The translations under genes were made by a program, and so were the position numbers. DNA of 64,000 nucleotides, from assembly GCF_002892795.1 (NCBI RefSeq), contig NZ_PJMC01000007.1, positions 62,001 through 126,000 of the forward strand, written 5' to 3'. Below, one piece after another: positions 25,687 to 33,980 of this stretch (position 1 is the first letter of the stretch; each line of letters starts with the position of its first letter). The stretch comes from Arthrobacter sp. AFG20. Lineage in GTDB: Bacteria; Actinomycetota; Actinomycetes; Actinomycetales; Micrococcaceae. The notes beneath the pieces were generated by a model, which made no database searches, was not told the origin of the DNA, and worked only from the letters and a program-made list of their open reading frames with translations.

Positions 25687-25871
25687 GGGAACTCGCTCTC
25701 GGCGTTGCTTACAAAGTTTCCGCCGTGACGTGTCCCACCTCACATCCGGCCAGGCTGCCAGTTAACCCGGTCAAGTATCTGCGAGTCAACAAATGTTGCT
25801 CCACAGTGATTTTATTACCTGCCGATCCCGTCGTCTCCAGGCATACCCGCCTACCAGCTGGGCCACAACAG

Positions 25872-25909
25872 ACAGCAGCGGCGGGTGCTGATGCACCCGC
25901 CGCTGCTGT
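25872..25909 (-). terminator. Strong hairpin downstream of the NlpC/P60 gene
   Basis: ACAGCAGCGGCGGGTGC and GCACCCGCCGCTGCTGT pair perfectly over 17 bases around a TGAT loop. It lies 34 bases past the stop of the cell-wall hydrolase on the minus strand. There is no long U run, so termination would rely on stem strength, as is common in high-GC actinobacteria. Confidence 0.75.
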
Positions 25910-25943
25910 GTGAACCGCTCCGCCTATTAGGCGGACGCCCTTG

Positions 25944-26870
25944 TTACGCGTTCACCCGCACGTAAGTGGAGCCGGTGAGCCAGGAGGCGGGGTGCACGAT
26001 GGTTTCGTTGACACCGTTCATGCCGCTGCTGATGGCCTGGCCGCCGCCAATGTAGACGCCGACGTGTCCGGCGCTGATCATCAGGTCGCCGGGCTGCGGC
26101 GCGGAGACGGGAGTGCCGTACTGGTAGAACTGCGCGGGCGCCAGGTCGCCGACGGACTTACCGACAGAGCGAAGGGCCTGTTCCACCAGGATGGTGCAAT
26201 CCTGGGTGGCACCGAGCTGCGCCCGGGCAGAAGCCACAATTGCTCCGCCCACGCCACTGGCTGATTGGGTTGCAGCTGCCGGTGTTATCGAGGCGGAGGC
26301 GTTGTAGATCCCCATGCCGGTGGGGGCTGCCGGTGCCGGCGCCGCGGGAACTGCCGGAGCGGCAGGAACCTCGGGCACGGCCGGTGCGGCCGGAGCCGCA
26401 GGCACTGCGGGGACTGCACCCGGTCCCGGGATGAGGATCTGGTCACCGGGGTAAATGACAGACGCCAGGGACAGGCCGTTCTCCGCGAGAAGCGTATCGA
26501 GGCTGACCCCGTGGCGTGCTGCGATGGCACCAAGGGTGTCGCCGGGCACAACGGTGTGCGACGCACCGGCAACAGCAGATCCTCCGCTTGCCGGCGCGGG
26601 GGCTGCCGGGGCGGGGACTGCCTGGGCAGGTGCCGCCAGCGCCTGGCCGGCGGCGGACTGCACAGCGGCAGCGTCCGGCGTCTCCGGAGCGTAGGCACCT
26701 GCGTGCGCGGGTGCTCCGGCGCCGAAAAGGAGCCCGGAAGCGACGGCGGCGGCGGCCGCCGGCTTGGCAACCGAGGCGGCGTTGGACTTCAGGGAATACG
26801 ACAGGCCCTGCAAAGCGATGGACGTCGTCGGGGTGGCGCGGTGGCGCGCGGGCGTGAACTTACGTGACAT
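25944..26870 (-). CDS. Secreted LysM and NlpC/P60 (C40) peptidoglycan hydrolase
   Basis: 308 residues. A long signal peptide ends near AHA at 57. A single LysM (about 104-149: HTVVPGDTLGAIAARHG to GDQILIPG) binds the cell wall. A Pro/Ala linker (150-186) leads to a C40 peptidase domain with C225 (ATQDCTILVE), H269 (SAGHVGVYIG) and a third polar residue, probably H293. It would cleave peptide stems of peptidoglycan. I start at ATG 26870, behind GGGAGAGG. It is preceded by a c-di-AMP riboswitch, the usual control for such hydrolases in actinobacteria. Confidence 0.92.
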   Translation of the reverse strand: MSRKFTPARHRATPTTSIALQGLSYSLKSNAASVAKPAAAAAVASGLLFGAGAPAHAGAYAPETPDAAAVQSAAGQALAAPAQAVPAPAAPAPASGGSAVAGASHTVVPGDTLGAIAARHGVSLDTLLAENGLSLASVIYPGDQILIPGPGAVPAVPAAPAAPAVPEVPAAPAVPAAPAPAAPTGMGIYNASASITPAAATQSASGVGGAIVASARAQLGATQDCTILVEQALRSVGKSVGDLAPAQFYQYGTPVSAPQPGDLMISAGHVGVYIGGGQAISSGMNGVNETIVHPASWLTGSTYVRVNA

Positions 26871-26879
26871 GGTGGATTG

Positions 26880-27022
26880 CCTCTCCCATGCCTGCGGGGT
26901 GAGCTGTCGGGTTCGGATGGGAGTCACCCGGTCCTGCCCGCCGCTAGGCGGAGCGTCTGGACTTAACCCCTAGGCCTTGACTCGCAAGGCCGGTACAAAG
27001 GTGGTTCCCCCGTCCCTGCCTG
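26880..27022 (-). promoter_or_regulatory. c-di-AMP riboswitch (ydaO/yuaA leader)
   Basis: Reading the minus strand, the leader has the conserved blocks of the ydaO class in order: GGGGGAACC, GCCTTGCGAGTCAAGGCC (a stem), GGGGTTAAGTCC, CCGGGTGACTCCCATCCGA and CCGACAGCTCACCCCGCAGG. The Shine-Dalgarno region of the LysM-NlpC/P60 gene follows directly. In actinobacteria this riboswitch controls resuscitation-promoting and NlpC/P60 hydrolases, and ligand binding turns expression off. The rest of the 322-base gap (27023-27192) holds its promoter region, with no gene that I can see. Confidence 0.9.
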
Positions 27023-27192
27023 TTGTGATAGCGAACGGATCCCGGTCAGCGGCAGGGCTCGGCATTCTGCCCGGGAATGCCCTGAGCGGAACCAGGGCAC
27101 CGGCCGAGGCTATCGCACTCATGCCCCAGAAGTCACATTTCAGTAACGAGGGTGTGTCGAAAAGCGTGTGGACAACCCCCGGATGCTGCACC

Positions 27193-28566
27193 CTACAGGG
27201 CCTTCACCGCGCCCAGCACCTTCGTCAGGGACTCCTTGGCGTCGCCGAACAGCAGCGTGGTCTGCGGTTCGAACATGAGATCGTTCTCGATCCCCGCGAA
27301 CCCGGGGCGCATGGAGCGCTTGAGGAACACCACCTGCCGTGCGTCCGCCACCTCGAGGATCGGCATCCCGTAGATCGGCGAGCCGGCGGTGGTCTTGGCG
27401 GCGGGGTTCACGACGTCGTTCGCGCCCACGACCAGCGCGACGTCGGCGGTGCGGAACTCGGAGTTGATCTCACCCATTTCCTTGAGCGACTCGTAGGGCA
27501 CATTGGCCTCGGCGAGGAGCACGTTCATGTGCCCGGGCATGCGCCCCGCCACGGGGTGGATGGCAAAGTCCACGCGGGTTCCGCGGGCCTCCAGGGCCTG
27601 AGCCAGCTCTGCCGCCGTGTGCTGTCCCTGCGCGACGGCGAGCCCGTAGCCGGGAACGATGATCACGCGCTGCGCGTAGCCCAGCAGCACGGCCACATCC
27701 TCCGGGCTGGACGAGCGGACCGGACGGTCGCTCACGGCGGTGGATCCCGCCGTCGAACCTCCCCGGAACGCGCCGAACAGGATGCCGGCCACGCTGCGGC
27801 CCATGGCTGCGGCCATCGCCCGGGTGAGGATGGTGCCCGACGCCCCCACCAGCGTGCCGGCCACCACCAGGAGCACGTTGCCCAGCACCAGGCCCGACGC
27901 CGCAACCGCCAGACCGGTGAAGGCGTTGAGCAGCGAGATGACGATCGGCACGTCGGCGCCGCCCACCGGCAGCACCAGCAGCACGCCTGCCACCAGGCCC
28001 AGCAGCAGGAGCAGGAGGGCCAGGACCAGCGAACCCCCAAGCACGACGGCGGCAGCCGCGCCCACCGCTGCGAGCAGCACCGCGCCCATGAGCACCGGCA
28101 GGCCGGGGAACACCACGGGGCGGGTGGTCATGAGCTCCTGCAGCTTCGCAAACGTCACGGCGGAACCGGCGAAGGACACCGCCCCCACCAGCAGCGTGAA
28201 GACGACGGCGACACGCACCCAGGCGTCCTCCGCATGCGGCAGTTCCAGCAGCGCCACGAGGGCAGCGGCGCCGCCGCCCACGCCGTTGAAGAGCGCAACG
28301 AGCTGCGGCATCTGGGTCATCTTGACGCGCCTGGCCACGGGGGCGGCCACACCGGAACCGACCACAATGGCCCCAAGGATCAGGGGGACGTTGTCCAGCC
28401 GGGTGGAGAAAAAGACAGTGACCACGGCGACCAGCGCACCAAAGGCGCCGATGAGGTTGCCGCGGCGGGCGGTGCGCGGGGAATTGAGGCCTTTCAGCGC
28501 CAGGATGAAGAAGACGGCCGCGGCGAGGTAGAGCAGCGCGGTGACGTTGGGGTCGAGGAGGGTCAC
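27193..28566 (-). CDS. pntB: NAD(P)+ transhydrogenase beta subunit
   Basis: 457 residues: about nine membrane helices in the first 270 residues, then the NADP(H)-binding domain III (VIIVPGYGLAVAQGQHTAAELAQAL, HPVAGRMPGHMNVLLAEA, GANDVVNPAA, IYGMPILEV). With the two alpha parts upstream it forms the proton-translocating transhydrogenase that makes NADPH from NADH. This supply would suit the many NADPH-using oxygenases nearby. It overlaps pntAb by four bases. Confidence 0.95.
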   Translation of the reverse strand: MTLLDPNVTALLYLAAAVFFILALKGLNSPRTARRGNLIGAFGALVAVVTVFFSTRLDNVPLILGAIVVGSGVAAPVARRVKMTQMPQLVALFNGVGGGAAALVALLELPHAEDAWVRVAVVFTLLVGAVSFAGSAVTFAKLQELMTTRPVVFPGLPVLMGAVLLAAVGAAAAVVLGGSLVLALLLLLLGLVAGVLLVLPVGGADVPIVISLLNAFTGLAVAASGLVLGNVLLVVAGTLVGASGTILTRAMAAAMGRSVAGILFGAFRGGSTAGSTAVSDRPVRSSSPEDVAVLLGYAQRVIIVPGYGLAVAQGQHTAAELAQALEARGTRVDFAIHPVAGRMPGHMNVLLAEANVPYESLKEMGEINSEFRTADVALVVGANDVVNPAAKTTAGSPIYGMPILEVADARQVVFLKRSMRPGFAGIENDLMFEPQTTLLFGDAKESLTKVLGAVKAL

Positions 28567-28913
28567 CGAGTGGCCTCCGTGTTCTCCTTGGTTTCACCTT
28601 GCGTGGCGCCTGCACCTGGCTTGGCCGGTTTATCCGGCTTGCGGCCGCGGAACATCTCGAGCATGCGGTCCGTCACCACAAAGCCGCCCACCAGGTTTGC
28701 CGTGGCAAGCACCACCGCCAGCAGCGCCACCGCAAGCACCCAGGGGTGCGTGGCCTGGCCGGCGACGATGATGGCGCCCACCAGGATGATCCCGTGGATC
28801 GCGTTCGCACCGGACATCAGGGGCGTATGCAGCGTGCTGGAAACCTTCGACACCACTTCGAAGCCGACAAACACCGCAAGCACGGTGATGGTCAGCAGGC
28901 TGATGCCGTCCAT
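28563..28913 (-). CDS. pntAb: NAD(P) transhydrogenase alpha-2 (membrane) subunit
   Basis: 116 residues with three predicted membrane helices; GFEVVSKVSSTLHTPLMSGANAIHGIILVGAI is the typical PntAb signature. It is the split-off membrane part of the alpha subunit, as in the three-gene transhydrogenases of Rhodospirillum and many actinobacteria. The C terminus is a charged tail. Start and stop codons overlap neighbours on both sides, so the three genes are one operon. Confidence 0.93.
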   Translation of the reverse strand: MDGISLLTITVLAVFVGFEVVSKVSSTLHTPLMSGANAIHGIILVGAIIVAGQATHPWVLAVALLAVVLATANLVGGFVVTDRMLEMFRGRKPDKPAKPGAGATQGETKENTEATR

Positions 28914-30217
28914 CAGACCACCCCTTCGTTTTCCGACGCCTTCACTGGCCCGTTCGCCAACTCATCGGCGAGTTCGCTGTCCGCCTCGTCGGCAGTGTCC
29001 TCCTCGGGCGCACCCCGTGGCGGCTCGCCTGACGCGCCGTCCGGCGCGTTCTCCCGGGTGAGCACCGCGAGGGCCTCGGCCGTCGGCGGGTGCCGCACCA
29101 CGCCGTCGTGCGTCAGGCACGCACCTGCTATCACGTCGTCGTCGAAATCCGGGGCCACCGTCCCGTCCCGCGTCATCAGCGCCAGCAGGTTGGCCACGTT
29201 CTTCGCGTAGAGGCGGGAGGCGTCCGTGGGCATGGCGGACGGCGCGTCCTTGAGCCCGACGACGGTGACGGTCCCCTTTCCGTCGGCGGTGGGGACGTGG
29301 ATGTCGCGGCCGGCTACGGACCCCTCGACGTTGCCGCCGGACTCCGCGGCGAGGTCGACGACGACGGACCCCGGGCGCATGCCCTGCACCATTTCGCGGG
29401 TCACCAGGAGCGGGGCGTGCCTGCCGGGAACCGCCGCTGTCGTGATCAGCACGTCGGCATCGGCGACGTGCGGTGCCAGCAGCTGCCGCTGCAGGGCGCC
29501 GCGGTCGGCGGTGAGCTCGCGGGCGTACCCGCCGGCCGCCTCTGCGGTCTCCAAATCCAGCTTGATGAAGGTGCCGCCCATGGACGTGACTTCTTCCGCG
29601 GAGGACGGCCGGATGTCGTTGGCGGAGACGCGGGCGCCGAGCCGCTTCGCCGTTCCGATCGCCTGCAGCCCGGCCACGCCGACGCCGAGCACCAGCACCC
29701 GCGCGGGCGGGACGGTTCCGGCGGCGGTCATGTAGAGCGGGAAGAAGCGGGGCAGGCGGATGGCGGCTTCGAGGACGCAACGGTAGCCGGCCACGAGGGC
29801 CTGCGAGGAGAGGGCGTCCATGGACTGGGCACGGGAGATGCGCGGCACGAGTTCCAGCGCGAAGGACGTGACCCCGCCTTCGGCGAGCGCCCTGACCGTG
29901 GCCAGTTCGGACGACGGCGAGGCCAGGCCCACGGTGACGGCACCGCGCTTCAGGGCTGTCGCCGCCGGAAGTTCCAGCGGACGGACGTGCGCGAGGATAT
30001 CCAGCGCGGCGGGATCGAGGTCGGCAACGATCTGGGCGCCGGCCTGGCGGTATTCGTCGTCGGCATGCCCGGCCGAGACACCCGCCCGGGATTCGACCAG
30101 CACCTCCAGTCCGAGTCCGGCCAACTGTTTTACGGTTTCCGGCGTCGCAGCGACCCGCCGTTCGCCTTCCCGGCGCTCCCGCGCTATCCCCAGCTTCACC
30201 CGCCACTTCCCTTCCAA
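28913..30217 (-). CDS. pntAa: NAD(P) transhydrogenase alpha-1 (NAD-binding) subunit
   Basis: 434 residues of the soluble NAD(H)-binding domain I, related to alanine dehydrogenase. LGIARERREGERRVAATPETV opens the N-terminal domain; VLVLGVGVAGLQAIGTAKRLGARV holds the Rossmann GxGxxG; the mobile-loop region and DLAAESGGNVEGS follow. A 50-residue acidic C-terminal extension (DGASGEPPRGAPEEDTADEADSE) goes beyond the usual domain I. Its TGA shares one base with the pntAb ATG. Confidence 0.94.
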   Translation of the reverse strand: MEGKWRVKLGIARERREGERRVAATPETVKQLAGLGLEVLVESRAGVSAGHADDEYRQAGAQIVADLDPAALDILAHVRPLELPAATALKRGAVTVGLASPSSELATVRALAEGGVTSFALELVPRISRAQSMDALSSQALVAGYRCVLEAAIRLPRFFPLYMTAAGTVPPARVLVLGVGVAGLQAIGTAKRLGARVSANDIRPSSAEEVTSMGGTFIKLDLETAEAAGGYARELTADRGALQRQLLAPHVADADVLITTAAVPGRHAPLLVTREMVQGMRPGSVVVDLAAESGGNVEGSVAGRDIHVPTADGKGTVTVVGLKDAPSAMPTDASRLYAKNVANLLALMTRDGTVAPDFDDDVIAGACLTHDGVVRHPPTAEALAVLTRENAPDGASGEPPRGAPEEDTADEADSELADELANGPVKASENEGVV

Positions 30218-30456
30218 CGGGTGCAGCGGCGCTTCTGCTCTTTTCCGGCCCGAGGACCGGACTCACGGAGCGGCACTGCTGCACGTAGTTGGCTAGAGTC
30301 TATGGCCCACGGGCGCGTGGCGGGAGGGTGACCCATCGAGTTGGTAACGAATACTGTCAGCCCCCTCACACTGGATCTATGGAAGCCATTGGGGGATTCA
30401 CCGCAAATCGGGCCTTGAGGCCCGAGTTGATGCGGCAAGTCCCATATGCTGGGGCA

Positions 30457-31626
30457 ATGTTCGATTGGGTTTCCGAAGTTTGGTCCTATTGGCTGACCAC
30501 GTTTCTAAGCGCTGCGGCCGGAATAGGCGCGGAAAAGTTCCTCAACGTCTCAGGACGGGTTATCCAGCCGCTCTGGCACGCTTCATTTGGAAGAATGCAC
30601 CGGCGCCGTCGGCGTCTCCGGGAAGAGAAACTTATCGGTGGCGCTGAAACGTTCGCCGTTGGTGCTGCCAAGCACCAAATCTACGTTCGGCAATTCGCGC
30701 CGAGCGGATTCGCAGCCGGCCACCTCACTGCGAGCAGAGTCCCCGATCAGCCCGCTCCGAGCCTCATCAGCAAGCTCAGGACGCCGCTTCAGCCTGCTGC
30801 GTCGGCTAGCTTTCACGAGGCGATCGAAGCAAAACGGCTGGAACTGGACTCCGCAGCAGAGTCTTGGAACGCCGAAAAGGTAGCCCTTCGACGGATAAGA
30901 GTCTCTCGGACGGGCAATCATGAAGAGCCAACACTTGACCTCGGATACGGCGTCACGGATTATGCGACATTTCAGGTAATAGCTTCCGCATGGGAAGGGC
31001 ACTACAAGGGCTTCGGCGCAGGCCAAGACCTTGAAGCAGAAGATCTGCGAGATGTCCTCCCCGGCCTCTCCAACTCGTTCGGTATCAATCTCACCGTCGA
31101 GACTGCCGATGATCACCTCTTGCTGACGCAACGAAGCGCCAGAGCCAGCAGTGCAAAAAACCTCCGGCATATATCCGTGAACGAGGGCATGGCCCTGGCT
31201 GATATCGATCCGAAAACGGACTTGCCCGACCCTTACTTGACGGCCCTTAGAGGAATCGAGGAGGAGCTCGGAATGGACTTAAGCGAAGAGCCGGATATGC
31301 GGAGTAGAATCACATTCCACAGTCTGATATGCGACGTGACCCGTTACGAGTGGGCATTGTTGGGCCATGTGAATCTAACCCAGACCAAATGGACAAACGC
31401 GGTTATTCAGGGAGCTCGGAAACTTGGAGTGGCCCCGGATGACTGGGAAACGAACAAGCTGACTTTCGTCCCCTTGGACCGGAAATCCATCGAAAAAGTA
31501 CTGGAAGATGATTCAGACTGGGTCGGCCATGGTTATATAAATCTGCTCCTCTCTGCAGTATTTCGGCTCAGAGGAGACAGAATCGCATTCATGAACAAGG
31601 CACGGGCAACGTTGATGAAGGGCTGA
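30457..31626 (+). CDS. Membrane-anchored protein with degenerate Nudix-like motif
   Basis: 389 residues from ATG 30457 (the frame is open back to 30289). Residues 9-28 form one N-terminal hydrophobic helix, followed by a very basic patch RRRRRLREEK. The middle is charged and helical. Residues 235-300 resemble a Nudix fold, with ALRGIEEELGM at 263-273 in place of REUXEEXGU; the first glutamate is Gly and the upstream glycine spacing is not kept, so catalysis is doubtful. Base composition is visibly less G+C-rich than its neighbours, and codons such as TTA, ATA and AGA appear. This suggests transfer. It has no operon partner. I cannot assign a function. Confidence 0.65.
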   Translation: MFDWVSEVWSYWLTTFLSAAAGIGAEKFLNVSGRVIQPLWHASFGRMHRRRRRLREEKLIGGAETFAVGAAKHQIYVRQFAPSGFAAGHLTASRVPDQPAPSLISKLRTPLQPAASASFHEAIEAKRLELDSAAESWNAEKVALRRIRVSRTGNHEEPTLDLGYGVTDYATFQVIASAWEGHYKGFGAGQDLEAEDLRDVLPGLSNSFGINLTVETADDHLLLTQRSARASSAKNLRHISVNEGMALADIDPKTDLPDPYLTALRGIEEELGMDLSEEPDMRSRITFHSLICDVTRYEWALLGHVNLTQTKWTNAVIQGARKLGVAPDDWETNKLTFVPLDRKSIEKVLEDDSDWVGHGYINLLLSAVFRLRGDRIAFMNKARATLMKG

Positions 31627-31645
31627 CTGTGTACAGAAAAGTCCG

Positions 31646-32485
31646 CTAGCGCCCGCTGGAGAAGTCCGTAGAGATTCGTTCCGCCGTGGCGACAATTTCC
31701 TTCCGCACGGATTCGAGGTAGGCATCGCGGTCGGGCTTGGCGGCCACGGACTGTGCCTGCAGCGAAACGTTAACGGCGGCCACCACCTTCGTGCCGTGGT
31801 AAACAGGCGCGGCCACGGACATCAGCCCCAGTTCGAGCTCCTGGTCCAGAAGGCACCAGCCCTGGGCCCGGACTTTATCGAGGACGGCCAAAAGGTCCTT
31901 CACTGTGCCGACCGCACGCGGAGTGAGGGGCTTGATCTCCGCCACGGCCAGGTATTCCTTCAGTTGCTCCGGCGGGAGGCCGGCGAGCAGCACCCTGCCC
32001 ATCGACGTCGCATACGCGGGGAACCTGGTGCCCACCGTGATGCCGATCGTCATGATCCGGCGCGTGGTAACCCTGGCGATATAGGCGATATCGGTCCCGT
32101 CCAGCACCGCCGCCGACGTCGACTCCCCCAGCTTCAGCGACAGCTCCTCCAGGTGCGGCTGCGCCAGCTGCGGCAGGGAGAGACCGGAGAGGTAGGCGTA
32201 GCCGAGCTGCAGCACCTGGGCCGTGAGCGCGAAGGTCTTGCCGTCGGTCCGCACGTAGCCGAGCTCCACCAGCGTGTGCAGGAAGCGCCGGGCCGTGGCG
32301 CGCGTGAGATCCGTGCGGGCGGCGACCTCGGTGAGCGTCATGTCCGCATGCTCGGTGTCGAAGGCGCGGATGACCGCGAGCCCGCGCGCGAGCGACTGCA
32401 CATACTGGTCACTGGCCGCCGGCGTCGCGCCGTCCTTCGACGGGCGACCCGCCCGGGGCGTGGTCCCTGCTGCTGCGTCGGTCAT
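31646..32485 (-). CDS. pcaR: IclR-family regulator, PcaR/PcaU type
   Basis: 279 residues with an N-terminal winged helix (about 25-85: QSLARGLAVIRAFDTEHADMTLTEVAARTDLTRATARRFLHTL) and the effector domain. The YVQSLARGLAVI opening is characteristic of the PcaR/PcaU/CatR group, which responds to beta-ketoadipate or protocatechuate. It lies directly downstream of pcaJ on the same strand. ATG 32485 is chosen because AGGA lies nine bases upstream, while TTG 32494 has no room for one. Regulation of the pca operon is inferred from family and position. Confidence 0.9.
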   Translation of the reverse strand: MTDAAAGTTPRAGRPSKDGATPAASDQYVQSLARGLAVIRAFDTEHADMTLTEVAARTDLTRATARRFLHTLVELGYVRTDGKTFALTAQVLQLGYAYLSGLSLPQLAQPHLEELSLKLGESTSAAVLDGTDIAYIARVTTRRIMTIGITVGTRFPAYATSMGRVLLAGLPPEQLKEYLAVAEIKPLTPRAVGTVKDLLAVLDKVRAQGWCLLDQELELGLMSVAAPVYHGTKVVAAVNVSLQAQSVAAKPDRDAYLESVRKEIVATAERISTDFSSGR

Positions 32486-32536
32486 GGTTACCAATCCTAA
32501 TCGGCGCGAACGGACACTTCCGGCCCCGCCTCACAC

Positions 32537-32599
32537 GCGCGAACTGGCAGCTAATTCCGTCAAAATCCGAGTTTGCGGTCATTTGCTGCCAGTTCGCGC
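32537..32599. repeat. Large inverted repeat between pcaJ and pcaR
   Basis: GCGCGAACTGGCAG at 32537-32550 pairs perfectly with CTGCCAGTTCGCGC at 32586-32599. The pairing extends inward with one mismatch (CTAAT against ATTTG), leaving a loop of about 25 bases. It begins four bases beyond the pcaJ stop, so it could terminate or protect the pca transcript. Its long symmetric arms also look like a dispersed REP-type intergenic element. Confidence 0.65.
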
Positions 32600-32602
32600 T
32601 AG

Positions 32603-33286
32603 TCAGTGCTCGACGGCGGGGGCTGCGGTGAGGGGGACGGGGACCAGGGCCTGGAGCTCCTCGAGGCTGCAGCCGAAGGTTTCGCGGACGCGGACGCCGT
32701 CGGGGCCGGTGAGGAAGACTGCCTTGTCGGTGTAGACGCGGGTCACGCAGCCCACCCCGGTGAGCGGGTAGGTGCAGGCTTCCACGATCTTGGACGCGCC
32801 TTCCCGGGTCAGGAGGGTCATCATCACAAACACGTCCTTGGCTCCGGTGGCGAGGTCCATCGCGCCGCCCACGGCCGGGATCGCGTCCGGCGCGCCGGTG
32901 TGCCAGTTGGCGAGGTCGCCGGTCGCGGAGACCTGGAACGCCCCGAGGACGCAGATGTCCAGGTGCCCGCCGCGCATGATCGCGAACGAGTCGGCGTGGT
33001 GGAAGTAGGACGCACCCGGGAGTTCGATGACGGGGATTTTGCCGGCGTTGATGAGGTCCCCGTCGATCTGGTCCCCGGTGGCCACCGGACCCATGCCCAG
33101 CATGCCGTTTTCGGTGTGGAGCGTGATGTTCTGCTCCGGCACCAGGTAGTTCGAGACCAGGGTGGGCTGGCCGATGCCCAGGTTCACGAAGGACCCCGGT
33201 TTGATGTCCCGGGCCACCATGCGGGCGAGGTCGTCGCGTCCCAGCGGCGTTTCGGACGTCTGGATGGACGTTTCTACAAGGCTCAT
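32603..33286 (-). CDS. pcaJ: 3-oxoadipate CoA-transferase subunit B
   Basis: 227-residue beta subunit of the succinyl-CoA:3-oxoacid CoA-transferase. The catalytic glutamate is E59 in the TENG motif (LHTENGMLGMGP), and GIGQPTLVSNYL lies just before it. With PcaI it activates beta-ketoadipate to its CoA ester. The start follows the pcaI stop after one base. This is the last structural gene of the pca block, ahead of a strong inverted repeat and pcaR. Confidence 0.93.
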   Translation of the reverse strand: MSLVETSIQTSETPLGRDDLARMVARDIKPGSFVNLGIGQPTLVSNYLVPEQNITLHTENGMLGMGPVATGDQIDGDLINAGKIPVIELPGASYFHHADSFAIMRGGHLDICVLGAFQVSATGDLANWHTGAPDAIPAVGGAMDLATGAKDVFVMMTLLTREGASKIVEACTYPLTGVGCVTRVYTDKAVFLTGPDGVRVRETFGCSLEELQALVPVPLTAAPAVEH

Positions 33287-33287
33287 C

Positions 33288-33977
33288 TCAGGCCACCTGT
33301 TCTGCGGTGCCGGCGGCCGAGGCCACCTTCACGATGCTGTTGACGTAAATGCCGGGGGTCACGATGTTCTCCGGGTCCAGTGAACCGGTGGGCACGATCT
33401 CGGACACCTGCACGATCGTGTGCCTGGCCGCGGCGGCCATGATCGGGCCGAAGTTCCGGGCCGTCTTGCGGTAGACCAGGTTCCCGACGCCGTCGGCCTT
33501 CAGCGCCTTTATCAGCGCGACGTCGGCGTGAATGGGTGTCTCGAACACCTGGCCGCGGCCGTCGATGATCCGGGTTTCCTTGCCCTCGGCCAGCATGGTG
33601 CCGTACCCGGTGGGCGTGAAGAAGCCGCCGATGCCGGCCCCGGCGGCGCGGATGCGTTCGGCCAGGTTGCCCTGCGGGACCAGTTCCAGCTCGATCTCGC
33701 CGGCCTTGTACTTGGCGTCGAAGTGCCAGGAGTCGGACTGCCGCGGGAAGGAACAGATCATCTTGCGGACCCGGCCTTCCTTGATGAGCAGCGCCAGGCC
33801 CTGGTCGCCCTGGCCGGCGTTGTTGTTCACGACTGTCAGGTCCGTGGCGCCGCTGTCCAGCAGCGCGTCGATCAGTTCGAACGGCTGGCCGGCGTTGCCG
33901 AAGCCGCCGATCATCACGGTGGAGCCGTCCTTGACGGCCGCGACGGCCGCCCCGACGGTGTCAACGAAATTCAGCAT
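33288..33977 (-). CDS. pcaI: 3-oxoadipate CoA-transferase subunit A
   Basis: 229-residue alpha subunit of the CoA-transferase. The CoA-binding GGFGNAGQPFELIDALLDSGATDLTVVNNNAG stretch is near the N terminus, and GGFFTPTGYGTMLAEGKETR follows in the middle. It works as a heterodimer with PcaJ. A three-base gap separates it from pcaF and one base from pcaJ, so translation is coupled. Confidence 0.93.
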   Translation of the reverse strand: MLNFVDTVGAAVAAVKDGSTVMIGGFGNAGQPFELIDALLDSGATDLTVVNNNAGQGDQGLALLIKEGRVRKMICSFPRQSDSWHFDAKYKAGEIELELVPQGNLAERIRAAGAGIGGFFTPTGYGTMLAEGKETRIIDGRGQVFETPIHADVALIKALKADGVGNLVYRKTARNFGPIMAAAARHTIVQVSEIVPTGSLDPENIVTPGIYVNSIVKVASAAGTAEQVA

Positions 33978-33980
33978 CGC

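Noticed and set aside
26977..29061. 694-residue plus-strand open frame across the pnt genes and riboswitch
   Set aside because: His/Gln/Gly/Arg-rich antisense shadow of pntB, with no ribosome site or domain.
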